From assembly GCA_963717705.1 (NCBI GenBank), contig CAVQWT010000005.1:248001-312000 (forward strand): 64,000 nt of DNA, written 5' to 3'. Position 1 is the first letter of the stretch; each line of letters starts with the position of its first letter. Shown here in pieces: positions 28,650 through 37,741 of this stretch. A model generated the notes under the pieces. It was given only the letters and a program-made list of their open reading frames with translations. It ran no database searches and was not told where the DNA came from. Origin of the DNA: CAVQWT01 sp963717705 (GTDB lineage Bacteria > Pseudomonadota > Gammaproteobacteria > Burkholderiales > Casimicrobiaceae). The translations under genes were made by a program, and so were the position numbers.

Positions 28650-30436
28650 CCGCGTTCATCATCGCCAACATGGCGCCGCTGATGTTCGCGGCGCTGGTCG
28701 TGGTGCTGCTGCTCGGCTACCCGGTCGCGTTCGCGCTGGCCGCCGTCGGCATCGGCTTCGGCCTGCTGGGCATCGAATTCGGATTGCTGCAGCCGACGCT
28801 GTTCCAGGCATTGCCGGAACGGCTGTGGGGGGTGATGTCGAACGACACGCTGCTCGCGATCCCGTTCTTCACCTTCATGGGGCTGATCCTCGAGCGCAGC
28901 GGCATGGCCGAGGACCTGCTCGACACCATCGGCCAGCTGTTCGGGCCGGTCCGCGGCGGCCTCGCCTACGCGGTGATCTTCGTCGGCGCGCTGCTCGCGG
29001 CAACCACCGGCGTGGTGGCGGCGTCGGTGATCTCGATGGGCCTCATCTCGCTGCCGATCATGCTGCGCTACGGCTACGACCGGCGCCTCGCGTCGGGCGT
29101 GATCGCGGCGTCGGGCACGCTGGCGCAGATCATCCCGCCGTCGCTGGTGCTGATCATCATGGCCGACCAGCTGGGCAAGTCGGTCGGCGACATGTACGCG
29201 GGCGCCTTCATCCCCGGGTTCGTGCTGACGGGCCTCTACGTCGGCTACGTCGTGCTGGTCACCATCTTCAAGCCGGATCGCGCACCGGCGCTGCCGGCCG
29301 ACGCGCGGACGCTGCTCGAGCCCGACGGCTCGCACGGCACCCGGTCGCTGATGGCGCTGACGGTGCTGTCGGTCGTCGCGGCGGTCGGCTACGAGCTGTG
29401 GTACTACGCGGGGAAGGAGTCGCCGCTCGACGAGAAGATCGTCATCACCATGTCGGTCGGCATCGGCTTCGCCTTCTTCGCCGCGGTGATCAACCGGGCG
29501 CTGAAGCTCGGGCTGCTGTCGAAGCTCGCCGAGCGCGTGGTGTTCGTGCTGATCCCGCCGCTGGCGCTGATCTTCCTCGTGCTCGGCACGATCTTCCTCG
29601 GCATCGCCACGCCGACCGAGGGCGGCGCGATGGGCGCATCGGGCGCGCTGATCATGGCGGTGGCGCGGCGCCGGCTGTCGTTCTCGCTGCTCAAGCAGGC
29701 GCTGGACACCACCGCCAAGTTGACCGCCTTCGTCGTGTTCATCCTCGTCGGCGCGCGGGTGTTCAGCCTGACGTTCTACGGCGTGAACGGCCACGTCTGG
29801 GTCGAGCACCTGCTGTCGGGGCTGCCGGGCGGCCAGATCGGCTTCCTGATCGTCGTCAACATCCTCGTCTTCCTGCTCGCGTTCTTCCTCGACTTCTTCG
29901 AGCTGGCGTTCATCGTCGTGCCGCTGCTGGGGCCGGTCGCCGAGAAACTCGGCATCGACCTCATCTGGTTCGGCGTGCTGCTCGGCGTCAACATGCAGAC
30001 GTCGTTCATGCACCCGCCGTTCGGCTTCGCGCTGTTCTACCTGCGCAGCGTCGCCCCGGCGAAGGAGTACGTCGACAAGCTCACCGGCAAGCTGATGGCC
30101 CCGGTGACGACGATGCAGATCTACTGGGGCGCGGTGCCGTTCGTCGTCATCCAGGTCATCATGGTCGGCCTGGTGATCCTGTTCCCGCAGATGGTGATGG
30201 TGTACAAGGACAATGCGCCCACGGTCGACCCCAGCACCATCCAGATCGAGGTGCCGTTCGACCAAGCGCCGGACCGCGGCGGCACCGACTTCGACGCCAA
30301 GCCCGGCGATGGCAAGGATGGCGCGGCGCCGGCCAAGGAGGAGAACTACAACCCGTTCGCCGACTCGCCGGCGCCGACGCCCGCGCCCGGTGCCGCGCCC
30401 GGCGCCGCCCCCGCCGGCGGCGCGCCGCCGAAGTAG
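28646..30436 (+). CDS. TRAP transporter large permease (DctM-type)
   Basis: 596 residues, about 12-13 transmembrane segments. Hallmarks include IPFFTFMGLILERSGMAEDLLDTIGQLFGPVRGGLAYAVI, GVVAASVISMGLISLPIM and the IIPPSLVLIIMADQLG hinge. The last ~70 residues (from about 520) are a hydrophilic tail ending in Pro/Ala/Gly low complexity that is longer than in most DctM proteins. A second hydrophilic stretch near 215-240 also expands the protein. It belongs with the small permease and the convergent binding protein. The shared terminator at 30463 ends it. Confidence 0.9.
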   Translation: MTAFIIANMAPLMFAALVVVLLLGYPVAFALAAVGIGFGLLGIEFGLLQPTLFQALPERLWGVMSNDTLLAIPFFTFMGLILERSGMAEDLLDTIGQLFGPVRGGLAYAVIFVGALLAATTGVVAASVISMGLISLPIMLRYGYDRRLASGVIAASGTLAQIIPPSLVLIIMADQLGKSVGDMYAGAFIPGFVLTGLYVGYVVLVTIFKPDRAPALPADARTLLEPDGSHGTRSLMALTVLSVVAAVGYELWYYAGKESPLDEKIVITMSVGIGFAFFAAVINRALKLGLLSKLAERVVFVLIPPLALIFLVLGTIFLGIATPTEGGAMGASGALIMAVARRRLSFSLLKQALDTTAKLTAFVVFILVGARVFSLTFYGVNGHVWVEHLLSGLPGGQIGFLIVVNILVFLLAFFLDFFELAFIVVPLLGPVAEKLGIDLIWFGVLLGVNMQTSFMHPPFGFALFYLRSVAPAKEYVDKLTGKLMAPVTTMQIYWGAVPFVVIQVIMVGLVILFPQMVMVYKDNAPTVDPSTIQIEVPFDQAPDRGGTDFDAKPGDGKDGAAPAKEENYNPFADSPAPTPAPGAAPGAAPAGGAPPK

Positions 30437-30462
30437 CGGCCGTCGACGTCACTGCGCCAATG

Positions 30463-30494
30463 AAAAAGCCCCGCGTCGCCGCGGGGCTTTTTTT
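30463..30494. terminator. Bidirectional terminator between convergent TRAP genes
   Basis: AAAAA-gccccgcg-loop-cgcggggc-TTTTTTT. The hairpin is flanked by A residues on the left and seven T residues on the right, so it can end transcripts from both the permease (+) and the binding-protein (-) side. Confidence 0.9.
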
Positions 30495-30539
30495 CGCGCC
30501 CGGTCCGCGCGGCGGACCGGGATGGCGAAGGTCCTGCGC

Positions 30540-31646
30540 CTACTTCTTGGCCGCCGCCGCCGGGCCGCGGATCGCCTGCGCCATGAAGCCGTCGAAACGC
30601 GCTTCGGAGACGCCGAACCAGCGGATCTGCTCGTCGCGGAACTTCTTCCATTCGGTAAAGATCTTCTTGAAGTTCTCGTTCTTCGCCGACGTTTCCTCGT
30701 ACACCTCCTCCGCCGCCTTGTAGCTGGCTTCGAGGATCGCCTGCGGGAACGGGCGCAGCTGGACGCCGGCAGCGACCAGGCGGCGCAGCGCCGGCGGATT
30801 CAGCGCGTCGTACTTCGCCATCATGTCGACGTTCGCTTCGTGGCACGCCGCCTCGAACGCCGCCTGGTATTCCTTCGGCAGCTCGCCCCAGGCCTTCAGG
30901 TTGACGAAGCAGTCGAGCTCGGGACCACCCTCCCACCAGCCGGGGTAGTAGTAATACTTGGCGACCTTGTAGAAGCCGAGCTTCTCGTCATCGTACGGGC
31001 CGACCCACTCGGCGGCGTCGATGGTGCCCTTTTCCAGCGACGGGTAGATGTCGCCGGCGGCGATCTGCTGCGGGACCAGGCCGAGCTTGGAGAGGACGAC
31101 GCCGGCGAAGCCGCCGATGCGCATCTTCAGGCCCTTCATGTCGGCGACCGTCTTCACTTCCTTGCGGAACCAGCCGCCCATCTGCGCCCCGGTGTTGCCC
31201 GCGGGGAAGCTGATGATGTTGAAGGTCTTCACGAACTCGCGGTACATCTGCAGGCCGCCGCCGTGGTACATCCAGGCGTTCTGCTGCCGGGCGTTCATGC
31301 CGAACGGGATCGCGCAGGCGAACGCGAACGTCGGGTCCTTGCCGTAGAAATAGTACGGCGCCGTGTGGCAGGCCTGCACCGTACCGTTCTGCACCGCTTC
31401 CATCGCCTGCAGGCCGGGGACGATTTCACCCGCGGCGAACACCTGGATCTGGAACTTGCCGCCGGTGATCGCCGCGACCCGCTTGGCAACCGTTTCGGCA
31501 CCACCGTAGATGGTGTCGAGGCTCTTGGGGAAGCTCGACTGCAGGCGCCACTTGACCTCGGGACCGCCTTGCGCGATCGCCGGGGCGGCGAGCGCACCGG
31601 CGGCGACACCGACGCCGGCTTTCTTAAGGAATGAACGACGTTCCAT
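30540..31646 (-). CDS. TRAP transporter periplasmic substrate-binding protein (DctP/TakP-like, Tat-exported)
   Basis: 368 residues. The N-terminus MERRSFLKK followed by a hydrophobic run and APAIA is a twin-arginine (Tat) signal. The mature part has the DctP fold: WRLQSSFPKSLDTIYGGAE, TFAFACAIPFGM, MGGWFRKEVKTVADMKGLKMR and the ALPEYQ-like segment. It resembles 2-oxo-acid binding TakP-type proteins, with the conserved Arg of DMKGLKMRIGG contacting the carboxylate. Convergent with the permeases and surely their partner; the substrate (oxo acid or mandelate-like) is not determined. Confidence 0.88.
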   Translation of the reverse strand: MERRSFLKKAGVGVAAGALAAPAIAQGGPEVKWRLQSSFPKSLDTIYGGAETVAKRVAAITGGKFQIQVFAAGEIVPGLQAMEAVQNGTVQACHTAPYYFYGKDPTFAFACAIPFGMNARQQNAWMYHGGGLQMYREFVKTFNIISFPAGNTGAQMGGWFRKEVKTVADMKGLKMRIGGFAGVVLSKLGLVPQQIAAGDIYPSLEKGTIDAAEWVGPYDDEKLGFYKVAKYYYYPGWWEGGPELDCFVNLKAWGELPKEYQAAFEAACHEANVDMMAKYDALNPPALRRLVAAGVQLRPFPQAILEASYKAAEEVYEETSAKNENFKKIFTEWKKFRDEQIRWFGVSEARFDGFMAQAIRGPAAAAKK

Positions 31647-31955
31647 TGAAACTCCTCTCTGGGAAGATCGCCGGCGTGGTTCCGGCGCGAACGCAAGCGG
31701 CGAGCGTCAAAGCCTCTGCGCGGCCGCGATGGGATGCGGATCCGGTGCTTGTCTGCGCGGGATTCTAACCGAATTATCCCCGTGCGCCAGACGCGGCCGC
31801 ACCAGGGATTGACCCGGCGCAACATTGCGGCGCTGCGGTCGCCGGCGCCCGCGCTGGTGCGGCCTGGGCCGGACGGGATCCCACCCCGGTCGGAGGACGC
31901 CGGCGTCGCGCCCGGCCGCGTGCCCCGGCGCCGGCGGCGCGCGACGGGTCGCGGC
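31647..31955. other. Intergenic stretch holding the dctP promoter region
   Basis: About 310 bases with no supported gene. Minus-strand TAGAAT (31762-31767) and GATAAT (31773-31778) elements in the only AT-rich part are the likely promoter of the dctP-type gene, with a leader of about 110 bases. The remainder up to the stop of the next gene at 31956 is GC-rich without repeats, hairpins with T tracts or coding signs. Confidence 0.5.
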
Positions 31956-33587
31956 TCAGCCCGCCAGTTTGCGCACCGCAGCGAACAGCGACCAGGCCCA
32001 GCCGGGCTGGTGCTCGAGCGTCTGCGAGAACCGGATCAGGTACCGGGCGCTGCCGGTGTCGAGCTCGACCATGCCGCCGGGCAGGAACCGGTCGTCCGGG
32101 CCGATCAGGCTGCGCTGCGTCGACTGCCGGTTTTCCGGATGCGCCGGCAGGTACAGCCCGAAGAACGGCCGGTCGCCGCCGGCGCGCGACGCCGCCGTCG
32201 GCGTCGCCCAGGTGCGCAGCAGCACGCGCACCAGGCGCCGCGCGATCACCTCGACGCCGACGGTGACTTCCTCGACCTGGTGGCGCTGCATACGGCGCAC
32301 GACGCCCAGCGTCCAGCTGTCGCCTTCCTTGATGCCGATGAGCTCGCCCAGTCGTGCCGGCGCCTCGCGCGACGGCGCGGTGAGCCGGTAGCCCGAGTCG
32401 CTGCGGTCCTGGATCCGCCACATCGTGCCCTTGATCCGGCGCGCGACCGACTCGGGATTCGCGACCGGGTTCACCATCTGCGTGACTTCGTCGTAGCTCG
32501 CGGCGACGCCGGGCGTCCGCGCCGCGTCCGGGAGGCGGTCGATCTCGGCCACCGCGCGCGTCAGCGCCTGCAGACCGACGACCACCCGCACCTCCCCGTC
32601 GGTGGCGTAGCGGGTCGCCCGCGGCGCATGGGCGATGGCGTCCGGTCCGAACAGCGACGCGAGCCGCATCAGCAGCAGCTTCTGCTCGCGCGCCGGCGGC
32701 TCGCCCTGCTTCGGCACGTCGTCGTCCTGCTCGGGGAGCCAGCGCATCTGCTCGACCACCCGCGCGTAGACGGGGCTGGCGTCGAGGAACAGCACGCGCC
32801 CGCCGGCGGTTGCGCGGTCCTGTCGCCGCAGCCCCTGCGTGCCGGTGAGGTCGACGAAGAACGCCGCCGGCGGGCCTGGGGGAGGCACCAGCGTCAGCGA
32901 CGGCGACCAGTCCTCGAGCTGCCGCCCCACCCACTCGACCTGGTCCGGCGTGAAGTTGCCGGAATCGAGCCGCATCAGCAGCAGTGTCTTCAGGTATTCG
33001 TGCTCGACGCAGACCCCCGGTCGCGCGAAGGTGCCCGCGCCGAAGACGAGCTGCTCGCGCTGCCAGCCCCGCATCCGCGCGAACTCGTACAGCTCGTGCA
33101 GCTCGCGCCACTGCGCCGGAATCCAGTGGCCGTAGCGGAACAGCCGGAACTTGCCGTCGAGGCTCTTGTAGAACGCGAGCCGCACCAGGATCCACGGCAG
33201 CACCGCCCGCCAGCGCTTGTTGTCGGCGTTCGGGTACCCCGCCTTCAGCGCCATCTGGTACGCCGCGGTGAACGCCTTGACCAGGTCGAACACCGCGTGC
33301 CACAGCCGCGACTCGACGGCGGTGCTCTTCTGGTAGTTGGTCGTGTACTGCTGCGTCAGCTGCGCAAGGATCGGCTCGATCCGGGCGTCGATCTTCAGGA
33401 GCGCCTCGACCTGGGTCGGGCTGACGTCCTTGCGCGTGCCGGGGAAGCCGACGACGAGTTCGAGCGCCTCCTTCTGCAGCGCCAGCGGGTCGCTTTCGGG
33501 CAGCGTGGCGATCCACTGCTGCGCCGAGCCGGCGCCGCGCAGCGGATCGCGGAATCCGCGGAACCAGTTGACGACGGCTTCGATCAT
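31956..33587 (-). CDS. Uncharacterised protein, possible PilZ-like C-terminal barrel
   Basis: 543 residues; family not recognised. N-terminal half (about 1-230) is helical, with WRAVLPWILVRLAFYKSLDGKFRLFRYGHWIPAQW as its most conserved-looking part. Residues about 385-455 contain WRIQDRSDSGYRL, LGELIGIKEGDSWTLGVVRRMQR and VGVEVIAR, which read like the strands of a PilZ or similar beta-barrel (D-x-S-x-x-G ... GVVRR ... GVE). No signal peptide or membrane segment, so cytoplasmic. It lies 35 bases after pmbA on the same strand. A c-di-GMP link would be inference only: the RxxxR half of the PilZ motif is not obvious. Start ATG 33587 is the first with plausible N-terminus. Confidence 0.65.
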   Translation of the reverse strand: MIEAVVNWFRGFRDPLRGAGSAQQWIATLPESDPLALQKEALELVVGFPGTRKDVSPTQVEALLKIDARIEPILAQLTQQYTTNYQKSTAVESRLWHAVFDLVKAFTAAYQMALKAGYPNADNKRWRAVLPWILVRLAFYKSLDGKFRLFRYGHWIPAQWRELHELYEFARMRGWQREQLVFGAGTFARPGVCVEHEYLKTLLLMRLDSGNFTPDQVEWVGRQLEDWSPSLTLVPPPGPPAAFFVDLTGTQGLRRQDRATAGGRVLFLDASPVYARVVEQMRWLPEQDDDVPKQGEPPAREQKLLLMRLASLFGPDAIAHAPRATRYATDGEVRVVVGLQALTRAVAEIDRLPDAARTPGVAASYDEVTQMVNPVANPESVARRIKGTMWRIQDRSDSGYRLTAPSREAPARLGELIGIKEGDSWTLGVVRRMQRHQVEEVTVGVEVIARRLVRVLLRTWATPTAASRAGGDRPFFGLYLPAHPENRQSTQRSLIGPDDRFLPGGMVELDTGSARYLIRFSQTLEHQPGWAWSLFAAVRKLAG

Positions 33588-33622
33588 CGTGCGGCCATGG
33601 GGTCCGTTTCGTGGGGCGCCGA

Positions 33623-34987
33623 TCAGCGCCCGGCGACGGTCATGCGACCGACGAGGATGGAACCGGTGTGGCGGCTGCCGCGCCGGTCGACGTCGTTGCC
33701 GACGGCGACGATGTCGCGGAACATGGCGTTGAGGTTGCCGGCGATGGTGATCTCCTCGACCGGGAAGGCGACGACGCCGTCCTCGATCCAGAACCCGGCG
33801 GCGCCGCGCGAGAAATCGCCGGTCACCGGGTTGACGCCCTGCCCCAGCTGCTCGGTGACCAGCAGCCCGCGGCCCATCCGTCGCAGCAGTGCCGGCAGGT
33901 CGTCGTCGCCGTGCGAGACGACCAGGTTGTGGCTGCCGCCGGCGTTGCCGGTCGTGGCCATGCCGAGCTTGCGCGCCGAGTAGCTGCCGAGGAAGTAGCC
34001 GGTCACGACGCCGTCCCGGACGACGTCGCGGGGCGCGGTGGCCACGCCCTCGTTGTCGAACGGCGTGCTGGCGCGGCCGCGCGGCAGGTGCGGCTCCTCG
34101 CGGATCGACAGATGGGGCGCGAACACCTGCTTCCCCAGCGAATCGAGCAGGAACGACGACTTCCGGTACAGCGCGCCCCCGGAGACCGCGCCGACGAAAA
34201 AGCCGAGCAGGTCGCCCGCCTCGGCAGCCTCGAACAGCACCGGGCACTCCAGCGTCTCGAGCGGGCGCGAACCCAGCCGGCGCACGGTGCGCTCGCCGGC
34301 CCGGCGGCCGACGGCCGCGGCGGCCTCGAGGTCCCCCGGAGCGCGCGCCGCCGTGTACCAGAAGTCGCGCTGCATGCCGGCGTCGTCCTCGCCGATCACC
34401 GCGCAGTCGATGTGGTGGCGGGAGCTGCGGAACCCGCCGGCGAAGCCGAGCGAGTTGGCGTAGACGAACTCGGCTTCGCCGCGCCCCACCGTCGCACCCT
34501 CGGTGTTGGTGAGCCGCGAATCGACCGCCAGCGCCGCGGCCTCGGCCTCGCGGCCGAGCTCGATCGCCGCGTCGACGGAAAGGTCCCACGGGTGATAGAG
34601 GTCGAGGTCGGGAAAGGTCCGCGCGAGCCGGTCCGGGTCGGCGAGCCCCGCCGCGGGATCCTCGGCGGTATAGCGCGCGATCGCCAGCGCCTTGTCGACG
34701 GCGGCGCGCACGGCCTCGGGCGCGAAATCCGCGGTGCTGGCGTGGCCGCGACGCTGCCCGACGTAGACGGTGAGGCTGATGCCCTTGTCGCGGTTGTAGG
34801 CGACGGTCTCGACCTCGCCCTTGCGCACGGTGACGCTCTGGCCGACCGCCTGCGAGACGTCGGTTTCGGCGGCCGTCGCGCCGCCGGCCTTCGCCGCGGC
34901 GAGCACGGCCTCGGCGACGCGTGCAAGCTCGTCGGTCGGCAGCGGGAAACGGGTGTCGCGGGTGTCGCGCGCAGCGGCAGCGGTCAT
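33623..34987 (-). CDS. pmbA: PmbA/TldE metalloprotease-like protein
   Basis: 454 residues. TldE/PmbA features include the GISLTVYVGQRRGHASTADF segment, the FxGAVSGGALYRKSSFL region and the C-terminal ITIAGNLNAMF. PmbA is the inactive-appearing partner of TldD; the pair matures microcins and cleaves unfolded peptides. tldD is not in the window, as is usual. Divergent from darP, which is its standard neighbour in betaproteobacteria and gammaproteobacteria. Confidence 0.93.
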   Translation of the reverse strand: MTAAAARDTRDTRFPLPTDELARVAEAVLAAAKAGGATAAETDVSQAVGQSVTVRKGEVETVAYNRDKGISLTVYVGQRRGHASTADFAPEAVRAAVDKALAIARYTAEDPAAGLADPDRLARTFPDLDLYHPWDLSVDAAIELGREAEAAALAVDSRLTNTEGATVGRGEAEFVYANSLGFAGGFRSSRHHIDCAVIGEDDAGMQRDFWYTAARAPGDLEAAAAVGRRAGERTVRRLGSRPLETLECPVLFEAAEAGDLLGFFVGAVSGGALYRKSSFLLDSLGKQVFAPHLSIREEPHLPRGRASTPFDNEGVATAPRDVVRDGVVTGYFLGSYSARKLGMATTGNAGGSHNLVVSHGDDDLPALLRRMGRGLLVTEQLGQGVNPVTGDFSRGAAGFWIEDGVVAFPVEEITIAGNLNAMFRDIVAVGNDVDRRGSRHTGSILVGRMTVAGR

Positions 34988-35164
34988 GGGCAAGGGCCGA
35001 AAGGGGACGTGGCGGGTGGGAGCGCGCGGGTTTTCAGCGGTCGTCGACGGACTCTGTCGACGGCGCCGGCCGGGCCGGTCGCCGTCGCGCGGCTGATTGC
35101 GTCGGCTATCATAGCAAACGGTCCGCGCCGATCCCCGCCTGGCGGCCCGCCTTTCCGACAGACG

Positions 35165-35770
35165 ATGCCTCTGCCCGACCGACCGTCGCGCCGCCGCCGC
35201 GGCGACCTCCCCGCGGACTCCGCCGGCGCGCCCGCAGCCGACCGGCCGCCCGCCGCGCCGGCGACCGGCGTCGACGACGAGTCCGTGCTGCCGCCGTCGA
35301 AGACGCGGCGCAAGGCGGACATGCACGCGCTGCAGGACCTGGGCGAAGCGCTGGTCGAGCTCGACGCCCGGCGCTTCGACGTCGTGGTCGAGGAGGCCGG
35401 GCTGCCGGAGCGGCTGGTCGACGCAATCCGGGCCGCGCGCTCGATCACCGCGCACGGCGGACGGCGGCGCCAGCTCCAGTACGTCGGCAAGCTGATGCGC
35501 GGCGTCGACCCGACGCCGATCCGGACCCGGCTCGACGCCTGGGCCGAAGGTCGCGACGCCGACGCCGCCAAGCTGCACGCGCTGGAGCGGCTGCGCGAGC
35601 GGCTGCTGGCCGAGCCGGCGGCGCTCGACGAGCTGGTGGCCCGGCACCCGACGCTCGATCGGCCGCGGTTCCGCTCGCTCGTGGCCAAGGCGAAGGACGA
35701 GCGCGCGAAGGGCGCGCCGCCGCACGCCTTCCGCGAACTCTGGCGCGCACTGCGCGAGCTTCCGGACTGA
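35165..35770 (+). CDS. darP: Ribosome biogenesis factor DarP (YjgA, DUF615)
   Basis: 201 residues. A ~40-residue low-complexity N-terminus precedes the domain starting SKTRRKADMHALQDLGEALVEL, the DUF615 signature, and RRRQLQYVGKLMR. DarP associates with late 50S assembly intermediates. A TATCAT (35107-35112) about 53 bases upstream is a possible -10. Divergent from pmbA; mog follows after 7 bases. Confidence 0.9.
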   Translation: MPLPDRPSRRRRGDLPADSAGAPAADRPPAAPATGVDDESVLPPSKTRRKADMHALQDLGEALVELDARRFDVVVEEAGLPERLVDAIRAARSITAHGGRRRQLQYVGKLMRGVDPTPIRTRLDAWAEGRDADAAKLHALERLRERLLAEPAALDELVARHPTLDRPRFRSLVAKAKDERAKGAPPHAFRELWRALRELPD

Positions 35771-35777
35771 GGACCCG

Positions 35778-36383
35778 ATGACCACTTCCCAGGATCGCCC
35801 GCTCGTCGTCGGGCTGGTATCGATCTCCGACCGCGCGTCCTCCGGAGTCTACGAGGACAAGGGCCTGCCGGCGCTGTCCGAGTGGCTGACCTCGGCGCTG
35901 TCCACCCCGTGGCGACCCGAGACCCGCCTGATCCCCGACGAGCAGCCGGCGATCGAGCGCGCGCTGATCGAGCTGGTCGACGTCGCGCACTGCGACCTCG
36001 TGCTCACCACCGGCGGCACCGGCCCCGCGCCGCGCGACGTCACGCCGGAAGCCACACTCGCCGTCGCGCACAAGGTGATGCCGGGGTTCGGCGAGCAGAT
36101 GCGCCAGGTGTCGCTGCGCTTCGTCCCTACGGCGATCCTGTCGCGGCAGGTCGGCGCGATCCGCGGCCGTGCGCTGATCCTTAACCTGCCCGGACAGCCG
36201 AAGGCGATCCGCGAGACCCTCGAGGGCGCCCGTGACGAAAGCGGCACCGTCGTCGTGCCCGGCATCTTCGCCGCGGTCCCTTACTGCCTCGACCTCATCG
36301 GCGGCCCGTACGTCGAGACCCGCGACGCGGTGTGCAAGGCGTTCCGGCCGAAGAGCGCGCAGCGGCCGCCGGCGGCGGCGTGA
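35778..36383 (+). CDS. mog: Molybdopterin adenylyltransferase
   Basis: 201 residues. TTGGTGPAPRDVTPE at 77-91 is the MoaB/Mog signature; RAxSGVYEDKGLPAL near the N-terminus fits Mog rather than MoaB. It activates molybdopterin by adenylation before molybdenum insertion. Overlaps the EamA gene by 4 bases (GTGA) and follows darP by 7, a common betaproteobacterial order. Confidence 0.9.
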   Translation: MTTSQDRPLVVGLVSISDRASSGVYEDKGLPALSEWLTSALSTPWRPETRLIPDEQPAIERALIELVDVAHCDLVLTTGGTGPAPRDVTPEATLAVAHKVMPGFGEQMRQVSLRFVPTAILSRQVGAIRGRALILNLPGQPKAIRETLEGARDESGTVVVPGIFAAVPYCLDLIGGPYVETRDAVCKAFRPKSAQRPPAAA

Positions 36384-37282
36384 CCCCGGCGGCGGAGCCG
36401 CGACCGCGCAACGCGCCGGACCGCGGCTGGGGCATCGCGGCGGTGCTCGCGTCGGCGCTGGCGTTCGGCGCCATGGCCATATTCGCGCGGCGGGCCTACG
36501 CCGCCGGCGTCGACACCACGACGCTGCTCGCGCTGCGCTTCGGCATCGCCGCGATCGCGATGGCCGCGCTCGTCGCCGCGCGAGGCGTCGCGTTGCCGCG
36601 CGGCCGCGTGCTCGGCGGCCTCGTCATGCTGGGCGCGCTGGGGTACGGCGGCCAGGCGTTCACGTTCTTCACCGCACTCACGCTGGCGCCCGCCGGCGTG
36701 GTCGCGCTGCTCCTCTACCTGCATCCGGCGCTGGTCGCGCTGCTCGCCGCCGCCTTCCTGCGCGAGCGGCTGACGCGATGGAAGCTCGTCGCACTGGTGC
36801 TGGCACTGGCCGGCATGACGCTGACGGTGGCGCCGGCGCTGGGCGGCGGCGCCGGCGCGGCGACGCCCGCCGGCATCGCGTTCGGCGTCGCGGCGGCGGC
36901 GATCTACGCCGTCTACATCGTCGCCGGGACGCGCCTGGGCCGCCACTCGGCACCGCTGGCGATGGCGGCGGTGGTCATCGCCAGCGCCGCCGTGGTGTTC
37001 GTCGTCGCCGTCGCCTGGCGCGGTCCGCGCTGGCCGCAGGACGCCGGCGGCTGGGCCGCGGTGGCGGCGATCGCTCTGGTGTCGACGGTCGCCGCGATCA
37101 CGCTGTTCTTCGCCGGCCTCGAGCGCATCGGCCCGGTGCGCGCGTCGACGCTGTCGACCGTCGAGCCGCTGTTCACCGTCGCGCTTGCCGCGCTGGTGCT
37201 CGGCGAGACGATCGCGCCGGTGCAGCTCGCCGGCGGCGCGCTGATCCTCGCGGCGGTGGTGCTGCTCGCCCGCGCGCGCTGA
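36380..37282 (+). CDS. EamA-family (DMT superfamily) transporter
   Basis: 300 residues with about ten hydrophobic helices in two EamA repeats (roughly 15-145 and 158-300). The second repeat holds FAGLERIGPVRASTLSTVEPLFTVALAALVLGE, typical of the family. Likely an inner-membrane exporter or uptake carrier of small metabolites; substrate unknown. Start GTG at 36380 overlaps the mog stop (GTGA). A longer frame reaches 36332 but would overlap mog by 52 bases. Confidence 0.85.
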   Translation: MTPAAEPRPRNAPDRGWGIAAVLASALAFGAMAIFARRAYAAGVDTTTLLALRFGIAAIAMAALVAARGVALPRGRVLGGLVMLGALGYGGQAFTFFTALTLAPAGVVALLLYLHPALVALLAAAFLRERLTRWKLVALVLALAGMTLTVAPALGGGAGAATPAGIAFGVAAAAIYAVYIVAGTRLGRHSAPLAMAAVVIASAAVVFVVAVAWRGPRWPQDAGGWAAVAAIALVSTVAAITLFFAGLERIGPVRASTLSTVEPLFTVALAALVLGETIAPVQLAGGALILAAVVLLARAR

Positions 37283-37313
37283 GCCGGATCGCGCCGCGCG
37301 CTCCGGAAACGGC

Positions 37314-37340
37314 GACGCCACGCGGTTCGCGCGTGGCGTC
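37314..37340. terminator. GC-rich hairpin between convergent EamA and small secreted-protein genes
   Basis: An 11-base perfect stem (gacgccacgcg / cgcgtggcgtc) with a 5-base loop lies between the convergent stops at 37282 and 37364. There is no T tract, so it may act as a weak or Rho-assisted bidirectional terminator. Confidence 0.5.
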
Positions 37341-37363
37341 GGTCCGGCAGCCTGCGACGGCGG

Positions 37364-37606
37364 TTACTTGATGTCGAGGATCTGCATCGCCTTGGCCAGC
37401 GTGTCGACCGACTCCTGGTGCTTGCCGGCCTTGTGCAGCGTCTCGCCCTCGGCGCGGTATTTCTTGACCTCGTCCGCCTGCGCGGCGGTGAGCTTGGGAT
37501 TCTTAGACATCGCGTCGTCGATCTTCTTCATGTCGGCAGGACAATGGAAGGCGAAGGCGGTGGAGGCGGCGAACATCGTCGCGGCGAACAGGGTGAATCG
37601 GCGCAT
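37364..37606 (-). CDS. Small secreted helical protein, unknown function
   Basis: 80 residues. A Sec signal (MRRFTLFAATMFAASTAFA, about 1-19) precedes a ~60-residue mature part with one Cys (HCPADMKKIDDAM) and two amphipathic helices rich in Lys and Glu, ending MQILDIK. A ggagatcc element lies just upstream of the ATG. Periplasmic; family not recognised, though similar small helical proteins are common near molybdenum and stress genes in Burkholderiales. Confidence 0.7.
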   Translation of the reverse strand: MRRFTLFAATMFAASTAFAFHCPADMKKIDDAMSKNPKLTAAQADEVKKYRAEGETLHKAGKHQESVDTLAKAMQILDIK

Positions 37607-37741
37607 GGGATCTCCTTGGCAACAGGACAGGCGACCGCCTGCCTCAAGCGCGCGACAATGCACGAATCGGGCGCGGATGAGAAGCCGGACAGCGGCCCCG
37701 GCGCCGTTTGTCCAGCGCCGGAAACCACGCCCGATGAATGG

